A stretch of DNA of 64,000 bases from Rhizomys pruinosus (taxonomy: Eukaryota > Chordata > Mammalia > Rodentia > Spalacidae), in NCBI GenBank assembly GCA_009823505.1, contig VZQC01005682.1, positions 205,726 through 269,725 of the forward strand, given 5' to 3'. Made by a program: the position numbers and the translations under genes. The stretch's first letter is position 1, and each line of letters begins with the position of its first letter. Below are positions 12,420 through 23,664 of this stretch, one piece after another. Below the pieces are notes generated by a model, which saw nothing but the letters and a program-made list of their open reading frames with translations, was not told the DNA's origin and made no database searches.

Positions 12420-12830
12420 GACATGAGCTCAGAGAAAGTCCGGGAGATAAAACTCTCTCATTTATTCATGCCAGCAGTGTGTTTATATACCAAAGTTACT
12501 GTGGCCTGGGCAAGGAAGTGGGGGGAGGCAGAATGGAGGGGCAAGCCACCTTGGCTCTTACTAGGAGGCTGCAGAGCTCCTGTTTGTGCAACTGGTAAAC
12601 TAGAGGTGCGACATTTTGCTCAATACCTCAAGAGAAGGAGCCATCCAGTACTGGAACTTTGCAGAGATAGGCAAGGCAAGAAAACACTGCAATATCCCAG
12701 AACTTCAGGAGCTATAAATAACTCACAGAGACAACTGAATGCCTGCAGAGATATCAGATAACTCTCAAAGGTTTTGTGGGACAGGTCTTACAGTTCCTTG
12801 CCTTGAGCCAGGCAAAGTTTCATTCCTATA
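12420..12830 (-). mobile_element. Partial LTR, same family as the 46.8-52.1 kb ERV
   Basis: Read on the minus strand this matches the first two thirds of the LTR at 46791-47390: the 'gcctggctcaagg' start region, 'gagttatctgatatctct', 'ctatctctgcaaagttcc', 'ttgagcaaaatgt', 'caggagctctgcagcc' and 'gaataaatgagag'. The U5 side is missing at the left end. It is a solitary LTR remnant with no coding content. Frames at 12383-12598 and 12423-12761 are shadows of it. Confidence 0.8.
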
Positions 12831-12834
12831 GAGT

Positions 12835-12900
12835 GGGTATGAGATAAGATGGGGAGGCAGTCAGAATATTATCAAAATGCACTGCATGAAATTATCAAGG
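12835..12900 (+). mobile_element. L1 (Lx-type) 3' tip
   Basis: A short piece ending in 'gcatgaaattatcaaggatt' resembles the terminal bases of Lx-type L1 3' UTRs. It directly abuts the LTR fragment to its left. Confidence 0.5.
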
Positions 12901-13034
12901 ATTCAATATAACTTTAATTGAAAAATTAACATTTTTACTATTGAAAACTTTTTAACTATGTGAAACTATAAGTCATAGCAAACTTTCTGTATTAGACACA
13001 GCCATTCCAGCCTTCAGAAAAAATATATTTTATC

Positions 13035-13170
13035 AGGATATGGTGGCACATACTTTTAATCCCAGCACTTTGGAGGCAGAGGTAGGTGGAAATCTGTAAG
13101 CTTGAAGCCAGCTGGGTCTACATAGTGAGTTCCATGCCAGCTGGAACCATGTCTCAAAAGGACAAAAAAT
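13035..13170 (+). repeat. B1 SINE
   Basis: 7SL-derived B1: 'ggtggcacatacttttaatc', 'cccagcactttggaggcaga', then 'gagttccatgccagctgg' and an A-rich tail. Somewhat diverged. Confidence 0.9.
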
Positions 13171-13274
13171 GCATTTCATACTTGAACTATATGTTTTACA
13201 TGCATCTTTTTAGAAGCAAAATCCCATTTATTCAGCTTAGAAAAGAATTCAAAAGAAAACCTCTAATAACTTGT

Positions 13275-13592
13275 ATTTTTATTTTGCTGTGATAAAAAAA
13301 TACCATGATGAAGTCAACTTATAGAAGAAAGTTTATATTGTCTTAAGCTTTCATAGACAGGAGTCTCTCCCCATGGAGAGGCATAGCTGCAGCAGACATC
13401 TTAACAGAAGCTGAAAGCTGAGAGATCAGGTAACAGAAAAAGAGTGCAAACTACCAGTGGGTTAGACTATGAATTTCTAAGACACATTTCCTCCTGTAAG
13501 GAATCCTACAGATTTTGTGGCTTTTCAAAAAGGGACAAGGTATGCAAATACTTGAAACTTGGGAGGGCATTTTATATCTAAATCATTATACA
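13275..13592 (-). mobile_element. Degenerate MaLR-type solo LTR
   Basis: On the plus strand it begins 'tgctgtgataaaaaaatacc' and ends 'ctaaatcattata'. This is the reverse of the MaLR pattern, which starts tgtggtgg.. and ends ..tatcacagcaacagaaa..ctaataca, seen in full at 54680-55046. No internal region or TSD was resolved. Confidence 0.6.
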
Positions 13593-14861
13593 AATCTTTG
13601 AACAAATGAGATATTGGCTTTGGAAATACTACAGAACCTACTGTATTACTTTCACAACAGAGTCTCATTATTATCTAGTGAATAAAAATTTTATAAATTA
13701 AATGCTACATTTTCAAGAATCTGTTATGAATTTTATTCAATACAGAAGTGTGCACTATGTATACAGGCTTATGGTGGTTGAAATACCAGGCTATCAAAAC
13801 TGAAAAGGGGAAATTAATCCATAAGGAGGAGGGCCATAGAAACCTAGATCAGAAAAACTGAAACCATATAAATGGAAATCACAGAGACTGAAGACATAGA
13901 GAATATGACCATAAAACATGAGTTTCTAGGTACTGAGGCTTTAGACATTAAGGCAATAGAAAGGTTGACGTGGAATTTGTGACAGAAGAAACAGAGGTCA
14001 GAGTAACAGAGATCTTAAAAACAAGTTATAGAAACTGAACCCATAAATAAGTCACTGAAAACTGAAACCACAGAACCTGGGGATACAGAACCTGGAGTCA
14101 CAGAGAACAAAGCAACAGAAATCAAGGTCACAGAGGTTTCCATGACACCATGGAATCTGGTGTATTAGAATTAGAAAACTGCAGTTGTGTGAGCTGAGAT
14201 CAGAGACATTGACACTACAGAAACTAGGGTTAGATAAACAAGGGCAGAGAAACTCAGACCACAAAAACAATAGAAATAATTTGAATCTATAAAAATCCAA
14301 TTCTCAGAATCTGATGACATAGAATGAGAGCTCTTACCTGAGATAGAATATGAGGCAATAGTAAATGAAACCACAAAACGCATAGTCATATGATCTGAGG
14401 TCAAAAAAACAGACCAGTAGAAACTCAGGCCATAGACCCTGCAGTCACAGAAACTGAGGTCACATAAAACGATTTCTTAAACACTGATGACATACAACCT
14501 GAATCTGAGATCACAGTAACTGTGGTAATGGAAAGAACAAGTACTGATGGCTTAGTCACTGAGGATAGCACTCCTGAGTGACAGAAACTGAGACCAGAAA
14601 AATGAAACCTTGGAAAATGAGGTGATAGAAATTGAGGATGTCCAAAACGAGGCTATCATAATTGATATAGTAGAATCGGAAGCCATGGAAAATGAGATTG
14701 AGACAGCTCTACTGGTAATGTGATATCATATAAGCATAAGGCTAAGTTGAACCTTTCAGAATACCCATACAAGTGCTGGATGTAGCAGTGTGTGTTTGCA
14801 TTTGCAACGTGGCAGAAGTGGAGACAGAGACCAGGGGCTTGCTGGCCAGATAGTTGAGCAG

Positions 14862-15089
14862 AATTAATTTTTGTATGTGTATGAGTGTACTGTCTGCATG
14901 TAGGTTGGTGCACCTATGTCGTGCAATGCTGCGGAGGTCAGAAGAGGGTCTCGGATTTCCCTGGAACTGGAGTTCTCCTGAAATTGGAGTTACAGATGGT
15001 TCTTAGCTGCCATGTGGGTCCTGGGGATTGAACCTGGGTCCTCTGCAAGAGCAGTCGGTGCTCTTAACCAGTAGGCTATCTCTCCAGCC
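14862..15089 (-). repeat. B2/B3-type SINE (young variant)
   Basis: Minus-strand SINE inside the minisatellite. Its head reads on the plus strand as 'gctatctctccagcccta' at the right edge, with the 'gtgcaatgctgcggaggtca' region in the middle. It belongs to the same variant as the copies at 20360, 28324, 43060 and 44458. Confidence 0.9.
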
Positions 15090-15711
15090 CTAACAAGTTG
15101 TACTTTCAATGAGAGACCTGATATCAAAGTAGAAAGTAGACATGGAGGGAGTCACTCAAATATACTACGGTGATAAAAATGTAGACACTGTGAAGTGGAA
15201 TACATCAGAAATGTGGATATAGAAAATGAGTCTATAGAAACTAAAGATCCTAAGACTATATAAACTCAGACAACAAAAACTGTCTTAGGAGAAAATGAAG
15301 GAAGGGAACTGTCATCATAGAATTTCAGGTCAAGGAAAACAAGCTAACAAAATGTGACACAGGAGAAATGGATGACCCGGAAAAGAGTAAGAAATCAGAG
15401 ATCATGGAGCTGAGATGACACAAACAAAGGCCAAGAAGCCCTAGTTTCAGAAAATGAGACCACAGAAACTCAGGACACAGAATCTGTGGTCATAGAAACT
15501 GAGATCATGCAAACTATGGTCTTCACATAAAAGCTATAGAGGGCACACAATTTAGTTATAGAAACTAAGGACACAGAATCTTAGAGGAAATGCCTGGGGT
15601 AAACTCAGCTTCCTCATGTCATTCACTAACCCTGGTTCTTAAAATCTTTCCAAACACCCACATTGCAGCTCACAGTCAGCCATAGCTCCAGTTCTTTTCT
15701 ATTTAACTTTT

Positions 15712-15852
15712 TTTAGATGAGTGTCCTTGTAGGTCTGGGTTGCCCTGAGATTGTTTTGCAGAACAGAATGGCCTCAATCTCAAAGAAATATGCTTGCATC
15801 TAACTCCAAATGCTGGGATTAAGTGTATGAGCCACAGTGCATGGCTCATAGG
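15712..15852 (-). repeat. Degenerate B1 SINE
   Basis: Minus-strand B1 remnant ('caaatgctgggattaagtgt', 'gagccacagtgcatggct'), clearly older than the B1 copies at 58.9 and 60.9 kb. It is inserted in the minisatellite. Confidence 0.7.
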
Positions 15853-15965
15853 TCTAGTGATAAAGGATCTGATGTTCTCTTCCGGGATCTGCAGGCATTA
15901 TCTATTCATGGTACACTTATACACATCCAGGCAAAACAGTAAAAGAAAAAAATTAAATTAAAAAA
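15853..15965 (+). repeat. B3 SINE 3' fragment
   Basis: The segment 'atgttctcttccgggatct' through 'cacatccaggcaaaaca' plus an A-rich tail matches the 3' half of a B3. The tRNA-like head is missing. Confidence 0.55.
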
Positions 15966-16295
15966 TTGCATAAATACTGAAATCAAAGAAACCAAAGGCA
16001 CAGGACCTGAGACCACAGCTGCTGATGTCGTAGAAAGTTGTGATGTCATCATGACATCATAGAAATTAAGGACATACAAACCAAGAGGCGATAGAAACAG
16101 AGGAGACAAGAAGAGAAGAGAGGCAGAGACAGAGAGAGAGGCTATAGACTATGAGGCCACAGAACATGAGATGGTACAAACAGAGACCATATAAATTAAA
16201 GCAAAAGGAACCCCACTGTGTATAGACTAGGAGATGCTGGACTCAGAGGTCTTAGCAGATAGAATCTGAGGTCAAATTAATATAGGTCATGGAAT

Positions 16296-16395
16296 GTTTT
16301 TTTTTCAAGAATTCCCATGTCATCCTTGTGCAGGGACCATGCTAATCTTCTCTGTATCATTCCAATTTTAGTATATGTGCTGCCGAAGCGAGCAC
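16296..16395 (-). pseudogene. U6 snRNA retropseudogene
   Basis: The reverse complement follows U6 spliceosomal RNA from the 5' end ('gtgctcgcttcggcagcac') through the central region, with substitutions and a shortened, altered 3' end. It is bracketed by the 12-bp direct repeat 'aggtcatggaat' at 16284-16295 and 16396-16407, the mark of L1-driven retroposition. No upstream U6 promoter (PSE/TATA) is visible, so it is a dead copy and not an active snRNA gene. Confidence 0.93.
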
Positions 16396-16689
16396 AGGTC
16401 ATGGAATCTTAAGAGTAGGAATATGAAAGAGAAACTGAGTTGAGAGCTTAAGCACATCAAAAAGAGGCCATGTAACTGGGGGTGGAAACTGCGGTCATAA
16501 GATATAAGGCCATGGAACTTGAATTCAGATAGAATGAGATAATGAAATTGAAGCCATGAATGTGAGAAGCTGATTTCATAGTAATTGAAGTTACAAAATT
16601 TGGGGGTGCTAGAAATTAGACTAGAGAAACTAAGGTACAGAAACTCAAGACACAGACATTTAGGTAGCAGAAGCTCAGGTCAGGAAAAA

Positions 16690-17335
16690 AAAAACCTCAA
16701 TATCCAGGTTTTCATCTTTATGTAGTTTTCATCTTTATATAGTTTCTGCCTTACCCCTAAAATTTAATTTGAAGTATTTACAAAAAATTGTAATTCAACA
16801 GTCTTTAACAAAGATTCAATTTATATGTAGTGAACTATTCCTTAAACAGATTTTGTTCACAAATATCACAATTTATATTTTGTTCTGCTGTCTTTGTACA
16901 CCTTCACCATTTCCTGCTTTATAGATGATATGTGAGGAGGTACCTGCCATTTTCTCTAATTTACCAAATAAACAACCACCCACATTGAACTCCACTCTTG
17001 TTAAATTTTACTGTCTTCCATAGGTACAGTGCTTTGAGCTCCAGAATATCAAGTCTTTGTTTAATTCGTTATTTCTTTTGCTCCCATCAAGTGGTGAATA
17101 TTATAGTTTGTGGAAATTGCATGTGATGTTTCTTCAATCTTGCCTCATCCACTTCATCCTATGAGAAGCATCTCTACTTCTTTAGCTGCTGCTGCAAGTT
17201 CCAGTTCTTCTCATGTCTTACATGTATGTCATAGCACATTAATTTGCCTCTCTTCTGAATTTGAATATGTCTGTGCTGTAAAAACTTACCACAATAAAGT
17301 TTATTCTTCTCTAGATTGAATAGCCAAGTTTCACT
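16690..17335. other. AT-rich stretch, nothing firm
   Basis: No gene recognised. An 'aataaagtttattcttc' near 17294 resembles a polyadenylation signal of an LTR or transcript, but no element boundary could be set. Confidence 0.35.
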
Positions 17336-17337
17336 TT

Positions 17338-17562
17338 ATTAATATTTTATTTTATTAATTTTTAATCTGTATGAGTGTATTGCCTCCATGCATGTAATTG
17401 CGCCCATGTGACCCAAAGCCTGTGGAGGCAAGGGGGCACTGAATACCCTGCAACTGGAGTTATGGATGGTTGTTAGCCACCATGTGAGTGCTGGGAGTAT
17501 TAAACTCAGTTCCACAGGAAGAGCAGTCAGTGTTATTAACCACTGAGCCATCTCTCCAGCCC
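17338..17562 (-). repeat. B3-type SINE
   Basis: Minus-strand copy with the head 'gagccatctctccagcccc' at its right end and a T-rich tail on the left. Moderately diverged. Confidence 0.85.
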
Positions 17563-18081
17563 CTCTACATAAGTAAATTATAAATTCTCGATATCTAAGC
17601 TTTTTCAGATATTTGTTTGCCATATGGAAAATACTTAGCACACTCTTCTTGCTTTGCTTTGATTGCTAACTTGCTCATGTAATTTCCCAGTCTGCTTTTA
17701 TTTCATTCTTCAGATATATTTTCATCTGATTATTTTTTACTTATTAAATGCTAAATTGCCTACCTAAAATATTATGAGAATGTATATTTCGGTTTGTGTT
17801 ATTGAGTTTCTTCCTCTGCTTCACAACCTCCCTCCCCCACCACCCACCACTGTGAACTCACTCTGGCATGAGTCACTGTGTAATGTCAAAGACCAAGTGT
17901 CTTCCATAAATCCAAACTCATTCATTAATGTGAAGGAAACAAAACCACAATAAAAACAAAATAAATCTAGGTCAGTAAGTCAGCTTCAGACATAAATCTA
18001 TAAGCAATTGAAGATGAAAGCAAGTGAAGCAAGTGGATGTATTTATTATAGCACTGAAATAGCAAGACATATTGGGAACAC

Positions 18082-18090
<9 letters not shown>
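17563..18090. other. Unrecognised AT-rich stretch
   Basis: Nothing identified apart from a short C-rich patch at about 17829-17852. Confidence 0.4.

Positions 18091-18137
<47 letters not shown>
18091..18137. repeat. (TA)n microsatellite
   Basis: About 23 TA units without interruption. Confidence 0.95.
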
Positions 18138-18140
<3 letters not shown>

Positions 18141-18189
18141 ACTCAATAATAAAACATCAAAAAATACTGGAATGCCAAAATTAGTTGAG

Positions 18190-18640
18190 TAAATCCTTCT
18201 CCAATCCAGAGGTGAAAATCATCAAAATGTATAAGAAAAAAAAATCAAGAGTCTTTCATCAACAAGGAAAGTCAAATAATGAGATAGTGCTTTACAAACA
18301 CTAATACATGTAGAATAAAATAGTCATAAGAAAAAAGTGTCGGTAGGTATGTGGAGAAATTACAACTCTCAAATCCTACTGAAAAGAATTTAACATTGTG
18401 CAATCATTTGGAAATGACTGACAGTTCCTCAAACTCTTAAAACTAACCATGTTATCCACCTATTTCCAGACTCATAAATCTAAAAGTAAAACCTATATTG
18501 CATACACAAAAACTTGTACACTCATGATTATAGCAATGTTAATCATAATATCCAAAAAGGTGGATAACATTCAAATTACTATCTGTAAACTCATGTAAAA
18601 ATGCAGCAATGCACACAGAAGTGTGGTGGGTTTGAGTGAA
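18190..18640 (+). mobile_element. Ancient L1 ORF2 fragment
   Basis: Sequence such as 'tatgtggagaaattacaact', 'acagttcctcaaactctt' and 'acttgtacactcatgattat' follows the order seen in the C-terminal part of old mammalian L1 ORF2, at heavy divergence. Confidence 0.6.
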
Positions 18641-19074
18641 GAGCTAGAAATCTTCCTAGAAAATAAATTACAAATTTATATATGATGAAATTTCTTTCAT
18701 ACAATTTCTTCATTAGCTCTGAAAATTCATACTGTTTTAAGCAATATTTAATATTCTTGCATTCTGAATAATGAGCTCAGACTTATTTTCTTCCAATGCC
18801 TTATACTTAGTAAATAACACACTAATTTGTTCCGTTTCTGAGGTTTTACATGGTAATTTAGGGACTGGTGCATGCTTCAACATTAATAAGCATTGGAAAT
18901 ACAAGGCTAAGGAAAGAAGCTTCTTATACCTAACAGGATTCCAATCATAGATATCCACAACAGGAAAATTCAGAAAATAGCATGTCACTTGTTATTTTGA
19001 TAAGTATGGAGGAATCATATAGAAGAAGAAGTCTTGAGGCATGTTTTCACAGGAACAACATGTTCGCAAGTTGA
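18641..19074. other. AT-rich stretch, nothing recognised
   Basis: An 83-residue minus-strand frame (18737-18988) has no recognisable motif and no supporting signal. Confidence 0.4.
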
Positions 19075-19077
19075 ATA

Positions 19078-19283
19078 TTATTTTTAATTATATGTATGCA
19101 CAGGTGTGTGGGTATGCGAAGATGAGTGTAGTGTCCTCACAGACCAGAAGAGAGCATCACATTCCCTGAAACTGGAGTCATAGGCAGAGGTGAGACATAC
19201 TGTAGAAGGTGCTGGCGACTGTCTTCTGGTCTTATGCAAGAAGAATATGAACTATGACTTACTGAGACATCTCTCCAGCTGCT
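19078..19283 (-). repeat. Diverged B2/B3-type SINE
   Basis: Minus-strand remnant ending 'gacatctctccagctg', with 'accagaagagagcatcacat' and 'ctgaaactggagtcatag' in the body. Confidence 0.65.
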
Positions 19284-19317
19284 TCTCTATTTGTAAACCA
19301 CGCTATTTTAATGTATT

Positions 19318-19319
<2 letters not shown>

Positions 19320-19356
<37 letters not shown>
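19320..19356. repeat. (TA)n microsatellite
   Basis: About 18 TA units. The frame at 19190-19432 reads through it as a Tyr/Ile run and is not a gene. Confidence 0.95.
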
Positions 19357-19358
<2 letters not shown>

Positions 19359-19960
19359 TTGCAATAAACTGGAAAAAGTTTAAAACAGATAAATTAATAT
19401 TGAATGAATGCTTTGCAAGTGTGAAACACTAACCAACACCAATTGGTCCTTGAAATTCATGAATTATTATCGTTACTCCGATCTCTGGGAGATTTCCAAA
19501 CCATGTTTATAATGATTTACTCTTAATACAAACCAATTTTCTATATATGAATATGCAAAAGCCAAGAAAATGATTATTTGATATAGTGAATAATTCATAA
19601 AATCTGAATTAAAATTTTCATGGTAAAATTTTAAAATAGTTTGATTTTAATTTGAAAACAGAGACATGTTTGGAAAAAATTAAGCCCTTTACTGATGTTT
19701 ATTCTGCATCCTCCCCTTCTGTGTGCCCCTAATTTGGTTTGTGATTCCACGTGGTGTTTACCTGTCTCAAGGTCATTAACAGCAGGATTATCATCTTCTC
19801 TCCACTCATGATTTTTATGGATTATTCTCTGCACTTGTTTCAATTGTATATCTATGATCTGTAAACTTTTACTGATAACACAGTAATTTATTAGCTTACA
19901 CTCATTTTCATAGCATTCTGAACATTCCTACCTAACTATATCTTAAGATTTTATAATTAT
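19357..19960. other. AT-rich stretch, nothing recognised
   Basis: No repeat or gene could be assigned. Confidence 0.4.
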
Positions 19961-19963
19961 ATA

Positions 19964-20333
19964 TGTGGTGACTAATCTGAATTGTCAACATGATGGGATC
20001 TAGAATCACCTGGTAATGAGCCCATGGGCATGATTATGGGAAATTAACATTGATTGCCTTGTTTGAGGTAGGAAGAATCACTCACTGTTATGGTACCATT
20101 CCCTGATGTGATACTATATAAGCAGAAAAAAATAGCTGAGTAACTGATTGCATGCATTCATTGCTCTCTGTTTTCTGATTGTGAATGTCATACCTATGTC
20201 TCAAGCTACTGGCACTCTAATATCCATAACAATGTAGACGACACAATCAAACTTTGATCAAAAATAAGCTCTTTCTCCCTGAAGTTTCTTTTGTCAGAGT
20301 ATGTACTCACAGCAACAGAAAGATTCTAAGGCA
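19964..20333 (+). mobile_element. MaLR-type solo LTR (older subtype)
   Basis: It starts 'tgtggtgactaatctgaatt', carries a TATA-like 'tactatataagcag', and ends with 'cagcaacagaaagattctaa' and 'ggca'. It looks like the same older subtype, in opposite orientation, as 40404-40770 and 56743-57155. No clear TSD. Confidence 0.65.
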
Positions 20334-20359
20334 TGTTTATGTTTTTCATTACTGTTCTT

Positions 20360-20380
20360 TTTTTTTTTTAATTTTTTTTC

Positions 20381-20424
<44 letters not shown>

Positions 20425-20663
20425 TTTTTGTATGTGTATGAATGCATGTGAATGTATGTGAATATCTGCATGCAGGTCTGTGCACCCGTGTCGTGCAATG
20501 CCGCGGAGGTCAGAAGAGGGTCTCGGATTCCCCTGGAACTGGAGTTCTCCTGGAATTGGAGTTACAGACGGTTCTTAGCCGCCATGTGGGTGCTGGGGAT
20601 CGAACCCGGGTCCTCTGCAAGAGCGTCGGTGCTCTTAACCGCTAGGCTATCTCTCCAGCCCCC
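20360..20663 (-). repeat. B2/B3-type SINE (young) with long (TTTA)n tail and TSD
   Basis: Minus-strand SINE with a (TTTA)n tail at about 20379-20427, the 'gtgcaatgccgcggaggtca' body and the head 'ctatctctccagccccc' at the right. The duplication 'tcattactgttctt' lies at 20346-20359 and 20664-20677. It retains several CpGs, suggesting recent insertion. Confidence 0.95.
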
Positions 20664-20779
20664 TCATTACTGTTCTTAAATTTGATTTCATTTCAATCTT
20701 TACAGTAACTGTAATCATCATGAAATATCTTAACCATCATTTGGCCCAAACTTCATAAATAAAATGTGATATATTAGTA

Positions 20780-21735
20780 TTCTTTCTACCCCTTATTCTG
20801 ATATATTCCATGAGCCTTATGTGTAAATGTTTCACTGTACGTGTATCATTTAGGGCTGGACATCTCTTAGATATATATTCTTTTTGACCAGTTGTGCATA
20901 TCTGTAAAAGCCTCCATCAGTTGCAGAAAGAAGTTTCTTTGATGACTGCTGAGATGTCTATTTGTCTGAAAATATAATACAGTAAAAACGGCATTTATTT
21001 AGAGATATGGCAGTGATAATGTTTTCTCTAGGATCTAGAACTTCTCCGACTATGTGTATTTCAGTATTTTTACAGTGCCACACATGAGATCCCTCTCATT
21101 GAGAGGGATTTAGTTCAATCACATAGCTGTTGATTACCCCCTAGATAACAGTGCCACTACTGCACCAACAGAGATAGCTTGCCGTGTCAGTCGTTGTGAC
21201 TGCTGATTGGAACTTGCTCATATGAACTTAAACTATTGGGAAAACATGCACAACAAGACCCATGTTGACCCAATCAGGAAAAGAAAAAAAAAAAAAAAAA
21301 CCAGCATAAAATAAAGGCAACAGGCCCCAACACTAGCCTAGGGGTATTTGGCAAGTGATTAGAGCTGGTAAGGGAGAGCAGACTGTATTACAGAATGCAC
21401 GGTATTCAGTGTGTGTGGAGGAATGGGTTGCCAGGTATGATGGGGATTCTTTTTTATTTTTTTATGCATCTGAGTGTACTGTCTGCATGTAGGTTGGAGC
21501 ACCCGTGTTGTGCAATGCCATGGAGGTCAGAAGAGGGCATCAGACTCCCTTGGAACTGGAGTTAAAGACAGTTCTTAGCCACCATGTGGGTGCTGGGAAT
21601 TGAACCCAGGTCCTCTGCAAGAGCAGTTGGTGCTCTTAACTGCTGAGCCATCTCTCCAGCCCTGGATGATGGGGATTCTAAATTTGTCTAAAGTCTATTA
21701 TTTGAAATGCATAAAATCTCAATAAAATATTTTAA
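20780..21735 (+). mobile_element. L1 (Lx-type) 3' UTR fragment
   Basis: Sense Lx-like 3' UTR: 'ttgaccagttgtgcatatct', 'ccatcagttgcagaaagaag', 'gataacagtgccactactgc', and the terminal 'cataaaatctcaataaaata'. A SINE interrupts it at 21451-21665. Confidence 0.75.
21451..21665 (-). repeat. B2/B3-type SINE with TSD
   Basis: Minus-strand SINE bracketed by 'atgatggggattct' (21437-21450 and 21666-21679). It splits an L1 3' UTR, so it is younger than that L1. Confidence 0.93.
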
Positions 21736-21920
21736 AAGTAAAAAAAATGAGATATTGCTTTTTGAAAAATCAAAAGACAATTTGTTGGTGTGAAGTAGCC
21801 TAAGCAATACGTGGACCACTTAATAGTTTGGTAGATGTTAGGAGGTGCAGTTATACCTAGAATTACAATATAAGTTTCAAGATGATAAGGTCAATGTTGA
21901 TTTAAGATTATGGACACTGT

Positions 21921-22050
21921 GAATATACATATATATATGTATATATATATTATGTTATATATTATATATATAATATATACATATAATATATGTATACATA
22001 TATTATATATACATATATTATATATATGTATATATATATGTATATATGCC
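21921..22050. repeat. TA-rich imperfect palindromic tract
   Basis: Alternating (TA)n and (ATAC)/(GTAT)-type blocks, strongly self-complementary, of the cruciform-prone kind. Confidence 0.85.
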
Positions 22051-22261
22051 TAGATGTTTAACAATTCAGTGAATTAATTAGGCATAAGATTCCTTCATGT
22101 AAAACGAAAGACTCTATTGAAAATTTTGTTTAATAATCTTAAAAATACAAACAGTTATTTTAGGTTATAGTGAATTTATCATTTCATGAAAAATGTGACT
22201 TCCGGAATTGTTCCATTTAATAAAATATTATCAAAATGTTCAATCTTAAAAATATAATAAT

Positions 22262-22311
22262 TCTGAAAGATTATGTATGAAATACACAAATAATCAATAA
22301 AGGCATTTTAA
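22262..22311 (+). mobile_element. Isolated L1 3' tip
   Basis: Fifty bases match the L1 terminus ('gtatgaaatacacaaa' and 'atcaataaaggcatttt') with nothing L1-like upstream, so this is a very severely 5'-truncated insertion. Confidence 0.65.
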
Positions 22312-22924
22312 AATATATATTAATTCATTTTATTTTTCCTTGATTTGTGTGACTTTATTAATGTTAATCTCACAGAAGTACAGAGCAGTATAAATCAGTG
22401 GTTACTCGATAGCAGGTGGTGAGGGAAATGGGAAATACTGCTTAAATGTGATAAGCTTTCAGTGGGAAAATGAATGTTACTGGAGTCTAATTATGTGATG
22501 GTGACTCTTGTTAAAGTGATCTCCTCATATGCACTCATAAAGCATGACAAGTTTCTGAGAGGATGAATGTATTCATTGGCTTGATTGTGACAGTACTTTT
22601 GCCATAAAATGTATCAAGTCATAGTTAATATGTGAAGTGAATAGATTTTGTCAATTGTCAATGAAGCTCAAGAAATTCAATAGCATAAGCTATATAAATA
22701 TATGTTGTAGTTGAGAAATTGAGAGAATCCAGTTTATGAAAAGTGAATATAATAAAGTCTGTGAGTGTGAGAAAGGTAAATAAGAATGTCTTTTCTGATA
22801 TAAATGTTTCTGTTACAATATAAAACTATAGTATGTTAACAACTATAGAAGAATAAGAATTTGAAATAATATTCTCAAGCCATTCTATATTATTTTATAT
22901 TTTATAATATTTTATTAATTATTT
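22312..22924. other. AT-rich stretch, nothing recognised
   Basis: No gene or repeat identified. Confidence 0.4.
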
Positions 22925-23285
22925 AATATTTCATAATGCAAAGTATTTTAATCACATTTACACCCAACTCTTCCTACAATTCCTTGAAGATTCATCTCTA
23001 CCTCCATTCTGCCCTCAACTCGATGTCCTATTTTTTTATTTTTTTGCTCCAATCTTGAATCTATCTTTCCCATTTACTCAAGGTTGTAGTGACATCTACT
23101 GAGACCTAGTTGACTTAAGGGAATCACATTGGGAACCTGGTTCTCTACCCAGAAGAGATCAGCTGTCGAAAGCTTCTCAGTTTGGGGTGGATGGTTGTAA
23201 ACCCTTCTTTCTTCTATCCTAGAATATTGACTAGCTTAAACTTTGTGCAGACCTTGTGCAGGCCACTACATTTCCTGTGAGAATA
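22925..23285 (-). mobile_element. Antisense L1 3' UTR-like repeat
   Basis: Segments such as 'gtagtgacatctactgag' and 'agatcagctgtcgaaagctt' resemble a rodent repeat commonly read as antisense L1 3' UTR. The boundaries are soft. Confidence 0.5.
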
Positions 23286-23664
23286 TGATAAATGTAGACA
23301 TTACAAAAACATAATAGTATATTATAAATGAGTGTCATAAGATGTTTAAAAAGAAGGAAAAATAAATAGCTTCACTTGCTGGATAATCAAAATGAACTTA
23401 TAGGTGACAAAATATCAGTGCAAAAGCAGACAAGGAAACACATGAAGCACTAAGATATCTCAAACTGGCAAAACTGTCAAATTATAATTTGTGTAATTTT
23501 ATTTTTTTAATGTTTTTAAAGCACAGGAATTCCTTTAACACTGAACTTAAGCTCTATATAAACATTTACTAATTTTGATTGAATAAAATGTGGAATATTA
23601 TTATACAAAATCCAAATACAAAATCATATCAATCTCAGTGCTGTAATTATTGTTAATATAGTAC

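Larger units (their letters stand above)
13797..16684. repeat. Degenerate 15-bp minisatellite array
   Basis: About 2.9 kb is built from diverged copies of a 15-base unit close to CAGAAACTGAGGTCA. The exact period is plainest at 15457-15520, where successive 15-mers follow one another without gaps. Units differ at several positions each, so the array is old. It is interrupted by a B3-type SINE, a B1, a B3 fragment and a U6 retropseudogene. Although 15 is a multiple of three, stops interrupt every frame, so there is no evidence that it encodes a repeat protein now. Confidence 0.8.

Noticed and set aside
16296..16395. A functional U6 snRNA gene
   Set aside because: 3' end altered, TSDs present and no PSE or TATA upstream, so it is a retropseudogene.
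13797..16684. The 15-bp array as a coding pentapeptide-repeat exon
   Set aside because: Stops interrupt all frames on both strands and no splice or start context stands out. Only a decayed exon remains possible.
13797..16684. The array as CRISPR or a CRISPR-like repeat-spacer system
   Set aside because: Units are contiguous without unique spacers, and the DNA is clearly mammalian.
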